A stretch of DNA of 34,447 nt from Branchiostoma floridae (taxonomy: Eukaryota; Chordata; Leptocardii; Amphioxiformes; Branchiostomatidae), in the NCBI RefSeq assembly GCF_000003815.2, contig NC_049993.1, forward strand, positions 8,438,951 through 8,473,397, given 5' to 3'. The position numbers and the translations under genes were made by a program. Shown one piece after another: positions 30,230 through 34,447 of this stretch. The notes under the pieces are model-generated. The model did no database searches. It was not told the origin of the DNA and worked only from the letters and a program-made list of their open reading frames with translations. Every line of letters starts with the position of its first letter. Position 1 is the stretch's first letter.

Positions 30230-30483
30230 GTGAGTTGATTTACTTAAATAAGGGTCGCGTATAATCTGCTTGAAGGCTTAATAGTAATGGATCTTGTTCC
30301 ATAATTACGGAAGCCTGGGTTCCATTCGAAAAGTACTAGTAGTTCGCTCCGGTTTATCATACACTATATGCAGTCATTTCTAGCTCTGGCATTCATTTAT
30401 ACACTATATACAGTCGCATTTCTGCTGTTCCAAAAGCGAACATCGGTGCGAACTACTACCCGGATCGTACCCAGGCTATAAAT

Positions 30484-30538
30484 ACGTGTGTATTTGTGTG
30501 TGTGTGTGTGTGTATTTGTGTATGTGTGTGTGCATGCG

Positions 30539-30579
<41 letters not shown>

Positions 30580-30599
30580 GTGTGTGTGTGTGTGTGTGG
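30484..30599. repeat. (TG)n microsatellite in gene B intron
   Basis: Long TG tract in the intron after the PAN exon, the same intron that carries a TG repeat in gene A. Confidence 0.92.
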
Positions 30600-30880
30600 T
30601 CCTCATTTGCATAAATTATTAGAAAATGCGATACAACCCTTTTTTTAGATAGAGTGTGTACGTCTGTTGCTTGGCGGAGGAGATGATCAAGTAACATAGT
30701 TTATGCAAATGAGAACCTTATTTTCATAATTGACGACAAACACAAATGATACAGCAGTTACCATATTCATTCATCATTGGTATAGAAGGTATAGAAATCA
30801 GTCCACGTAGAAGTTGAAGATACCTTGCTCAAAAATTCATTGATTTGGACTTTACGGACGATCTGGCCTCAGTTGCCTAA

Positions 30881-31820
30881 CCCTATTCAGACCGGGCTTT
30901 TTTGGTAATCCCTGGACGGGGGGCTTTTGAGGCCCGCCACTTCTAAGTCCTCTAACTCTTGAACAACGTGCCGTAGGGCCACCAAATTTTCAGGACATGA
31001 TATCGACATAATATCTGACTAGTATTTGACGTTTGATGTTACGTTGACGTAAGATGACGTAATTATGACGTCATCAATTTGATTATATTGGCCGGACCCA
31101 TGAAAAAAGGGTATTCTAAGAAAACTTCAAGTTATACTACAAAAAATGTAACATCAAGTGCAGATAACAGAATAATAATGTTTATTACGACTTGTATTGC
31201 CAATAGCAACATCGATGACGTTATAATGACGTCACAAAATGACGTCATGCACATCTAAGATACGAGTTAGGCTCCGTCATATTATATCCACCACCTTGAA
31301 TTTTTTAAAGTACTTTTTTGCAACAAATAATCACAAAGGGCAATGGAAATAGACTAAATTAATTCATTTATATGGTTTTTGATGAAAAAATACCAGGTGG
31401 TTACAAATTTTAAGGGATAATTAGCTTGTTATTCTTGATCTGGCCATACGGTCCGCCATCTTGGATTTTGGGCTGATGACGTCAGCAAATTAGCATAATT
31501 TATGCATATATAATTATGAAAGATATGCTAAATAATATAGGATTTTATTTATGTAACAAAATAGCAGTAATATAGCAAATAAATGTGAAAAATACATTGT
31601 TATACCAAAAATAGTGATTTTTGGCAAAACTGCCTGTCAACAAACGGTTGCCATGGCAACACGAAAAAATGGGAAATTTGTCAAACTTCGCAAAATTGTT
31701 GCCAACAATATTTTGGGAAAACTCAACAAATTTGGTGGCTTTAGCGTAAGGCGTTCTTGCGTTATAGGACATCGAAGTTGGCGCAGGCCTCAAAAGCCCC
31801 CCCCCCCCGTCTGAATAGGG
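30881..31820. mobile_element. piggyBac-like MITE, 940 bp, with four TGACGTCA sites
   Basis: Ends CCCTATTCAGACCGGGC and GTCTGAATAGGG are inverted repeats, flanked by TTAA on the right (31821-31824) and CTAA on the left (30877-30880), consistent with the TTAA target of piggyBac elements with one substitution. No transposase. Perfect TGACGTCA palindromes at 31066, 31227, 31240 and 31477. Confidence 0.75.
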
Positions 31821-32288
31821 TTAACATATAAAAAATGCAGAAACTTTGCTCCAACCTCTCGAAGAATATCCAGATGATCAAAATTACGACTTGATTTGCA
31901 TAATCATTGTTTTTGTTACGTCTATGTATTTCCGCACCTTTACATTAATATCCTCTTGATAGCTTGATTGCTTTGAATCTTTTATGTTGCTACATATATG
32001 TATTAACGTACCAAAGAAATCAAATTTTCGTACCCTAGCAGCTTTTCCGGGGACTGCAGCATTTCATGTCAATCCTTTTGATACATGTTTTATTGATAGT
32101 CTAAGGGGGTAGAGGCACGGGTCAATGACCTCCGAACGCTTGTTCTATATGACTTATTATTTCATTAACGTTACCAATACAGCCAAATACATTTTCCTTA
32201 AGTCCCTGTCACATCGCACGATGTAACTGCCATAGATATACCGTATATTGCACGATGATCGCAGTAGATCGCAGATAAATCAGTTAAG

Positions 32289-33629
32289 CCCCGGTCACAA
32301 GAATCGTACGATTGACTGCGATGGCGATTTTATGCTTGGTAAAAGCGCAGTACGTCGTAAGTCGGGGAAGAATCGGAAGCAATGGTTTAAATATACAAAG
32401 TTGTGGTCACAAGAATCGTAATGCATCGTACGATGAGGTCATAAGAGCGTACCTGCGTCAATCGCAGTTGAATCATAGTACATCGGGGAGCATCCTATGA
32501 CGAAAATAGAGCTGAAATAGATTTTGAACATGTTCAAACTTTCTCCACCGTCGTACGATTTTTATTGCCCCCATATCAGACTTCATTACGGACATTTTTT
32601 CTACTGATGAAGTTAAAGATTTATAGATTCTTAGCATGTGGTCATGGTTTCAGTTTCCCCTGATATTGTCGTTGTTGACGAAAAAAGAAACTATATCAGT
32701 TGCAACTGTTCACTGTAGCAACCCGAGAACAAGAGCCCGTAGAAGAGCCTGTGTTCAAGGCAATATTTTCCACGTGGCAGATTCAGTATCACGCACAGGT
32801 GATGCATGCATTTGTTTGATAGCTACATACTCGTGGGTTCATAATTAGATCAGATCTCAGCACTCGCCTGTTTCGGGTCAGTTTACCATAACCATAACCA
32901 CGAGGAAACTTGAACAGAAAGGCCGGCTTATGATATAATGTTTATGATATGATTTTTGTCTGATGGTATTTTTTCTTGATAGCATATCATCAAAAGAAAG
33001 CAAAATATGATTTTCGAAAAAGCCTGACTCGTTATACCCCCTTCACATTAGGCGCGATTCGATCGGACGATGAGTCTGCGAGCTTTAAATTACGAGGAGG
33101 CATGACCCTGACGGGAAGGGGGAACTCAGCCATTACTTCGTCGGCATCAGGGTCATGCGACCTGGTAAATAAGAGCTAGCAGACTCGTCGACAGATCGCA
33201 ATCGCGCATAAGGAGAAGAGGGCATTANNNNNNNNNNNNNNNNNNNNNNNNNNNNNNNNNNNNNNNNNNNNNNNNNNNNNNNNNNNNNNNNNNNNNNNNN
33301 NNNNNNNNNNNNNNNNNNNNNNNNNNNGCAAGCAAGCGTCAAAAGCAAGCAAAGGTCCAGGGCTGTTCGAAAAATAAATCGGGCTTATTTTTCAGTGAAA
33401 CCTACCCTGTTTGTGCTATAGTTTGCTCCACATCAAGTCGTAAAGGCAATTTTTACATTTCAATGAGAACGAGCCAGCTAACCCCATCGTACGATGACCT
33501 ACGACGTTTGTGACCACGGCTTTATATGTTCTAAGTATTGCGCCCGATTATTCCCAAACGTACGACGTACAGCGCTATTACGCGTATGAAATCCCATCGC
33601 GGTAAACCGTGTTATATATGTGACCGGGG
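32289..33629. mobile_element. Inverted-repeat DNA element, about 1.34 kb, with nested fold-back and gap
   Basis: CCCCGGTCACA at 32289 and TGTGACCGGGG at 33619-33629 are perfect inverted ends. ATCGTACGAT-type motifs recur near both ends. A second fold-back lies inside (about 33036-33227): GACGATGAGTCTGCGAGC and GGCATGACCCTGACGG pair with the complement before the gap. True length is unknown because of the N run. No transposase seen. Confidence 0.65.
33228..33327. other. Assembly gap, 100 N
   Basis: Exactly 100 N, a placeholder of unknown true length, next to a fold-back repeat that may have broken the assembly. Confidence 0.98.
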
Positions 33630-33839
33630 ATTTAGAAAACGCCTACTTAATCCCATAACCTTCTCAATTTGCCAGCAGTAGGTGATTTTAATCCAAGCCA
33701 AAGGTTAGACCTTCCGCTTTTTTCACAGACCTTGCTGTCCTTTTCCGTGTCAAAATGGCGGCACCTGCGCTGGATATATGTTCATCATGTTCCGTTTTGC
33801 CACTTCCATAAAAGTTATCAGAAATATTTCTATTTCACC

Positions 33840-34447
33840 CATACCACGGGTATGGGTGGATTATATATGGCCTCCTTCGGTCAATATTGGTCATGGTAAA
33901 ATCCTAATTGATATCAGCCCTACAGTGTCGACTGTGGCTAAACAGTTGGGTGGATTACATTTCACTATTGCCACCTGTATCGGTTGGAATATCTTCCTTT
34001 CCTGATGTTCTTCCTGTCACATCTTTAAATAGATTAATCTCTGTCATCATGGGCGGAATGACCAGAATTTTTTTTAATTCAATTTTGGACTGGGTTGATT
34101 ATACAAAGGCCCATGTTTTGAGTGGAAGTTTTTCTGGACTAGTCTATTTTTGCTATTTTACACAGGGTGCGATGGAAGAGTCCATTCTTGCCGGAGTGAT
34201 TTATTATTCATCTTAGGTCGATTATACAAAAGTCCTTCTAGATAAAGTGCGACTGCTCACCTTTACATAAGGGTGTTGCTGGGAGAGTCAGTTCTTTCAC
34301 GGAGGGGGGATTTACTTTGCAAATCAATTTTGAATTGGCGTGGTGATAAGAAATTATGTCTTTTTCATTTTGGGCCGGGTGATTAATGGAAATGTTTTTG
34401 AACTGGTCCATTTTAACTGGAAGTGCATAATGAAGAGTTCATTCTCG
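33840..34447. repeat. Degenerate tandem repeats in gene B intron
   Basis: Recurring blocks GGGTTGATTATACAAAGG (variants at about 33855, 33948, 34091, 34217) and GAAGAGTCCATTCTTGC (34168, 34275, 34432). A single related block lies in the matching intron of gene A (GAAGAGTCAATTCTTGC at about 7281). Open frames here are repeat artefacts. Confidence 0.6.

Noticed and set aside
30397-30697. His-Thr rich minus-strand frames, also at 7099-7338
   Set aside because: They are translations of the TG microsatellite.
33752-33762. AAAATGGCGGC as a YY1 promoter site
   Set aside because: Matches the motif, but sits in repeat-rich intron DNA with no sign of a transcription start.

Overview
The window is metazoan genomic DNA. 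Genes are split into many short GT-AG exons, and introns and flanks are full of microsatellites, MITE-like fold-backs and LINE fragments. The domain mix (PAN, EGF, FN3, SAM and tyrosine kinase in one receptor), the tandem gene duplication and the repeat style suggest an invertebrate deuterostome. An amphioxus (Branchiostoma) is my best guess; this is inference, not proof.

The main content is one plus-strand receptor tyrosine kinase gene (gene A). I can follow it through 30 exons from 6836 to 26316 with every splice phase agreeing: 4424 exonic bases plus one base from the missing upstream exon give 1474 residues and a stop. The domain order is PAN-PAN, EGF, four calcium-binding-type EGFs, PAN-PAN, three FN3 domains, a membrane-proximal module that resembles the one in receptor tyrosine phosphatases and carries a basic RRRKR site, one transmembrane helix, a SAM domain, then a complete tyrosine kinase domain. 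Residue numbers in this annotation count from the first visible codon (the split codon at 6836). The signal-peptide exon of gene A was not found; it could lie in the assembly gap 4774-5369, further upstream, or be lost.

A second, paralogous gene (gene B) starts at 29057 with a signal-peptide exon, followed by a PAN exon (29972-30229) about 79% identical in protein to the first PAN exon of gene A, with matching intron flanks. The rest of gene B lies beyond the window, so this is part of a tandem array of these receptors with a spacing of about 23.1 kb.

Layout: 1-6800 upstream DNA with LINE remnants, several MITEs, diverged tandem repeats, a gap and a 37-bp palindromic minisatellite; 6836-17109 exons for PAN and EGF modules, including two internal exon duplications; 17278-20960 FN3, membrane-proximal and transmembrane exons; 21216-21804 juxtamembrane and SAM exons; 22030-26316 kinase exons, with a LINE fragment and a 1.2 kb fold-back element in kinase introns; 26422-29056 intergenic; 29057-34447 start of gene B, whose intron holds a piggyBac-like MITE with four TGACGTCA sites, another inverted-repeat element around a gap, and degenerate repeats. 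I saw no tRNA, rRNA or CRISPR.

Together, the products would be single-pass cell-surface receptors: the PAN/EGF/FN3 ectodomain for ligand or matrix binding, possible proprotein cleavage just outside the membrane, SAM-mediated association near the membrane, and an apparently active FGFR/RET/PDGFR-like kinase.
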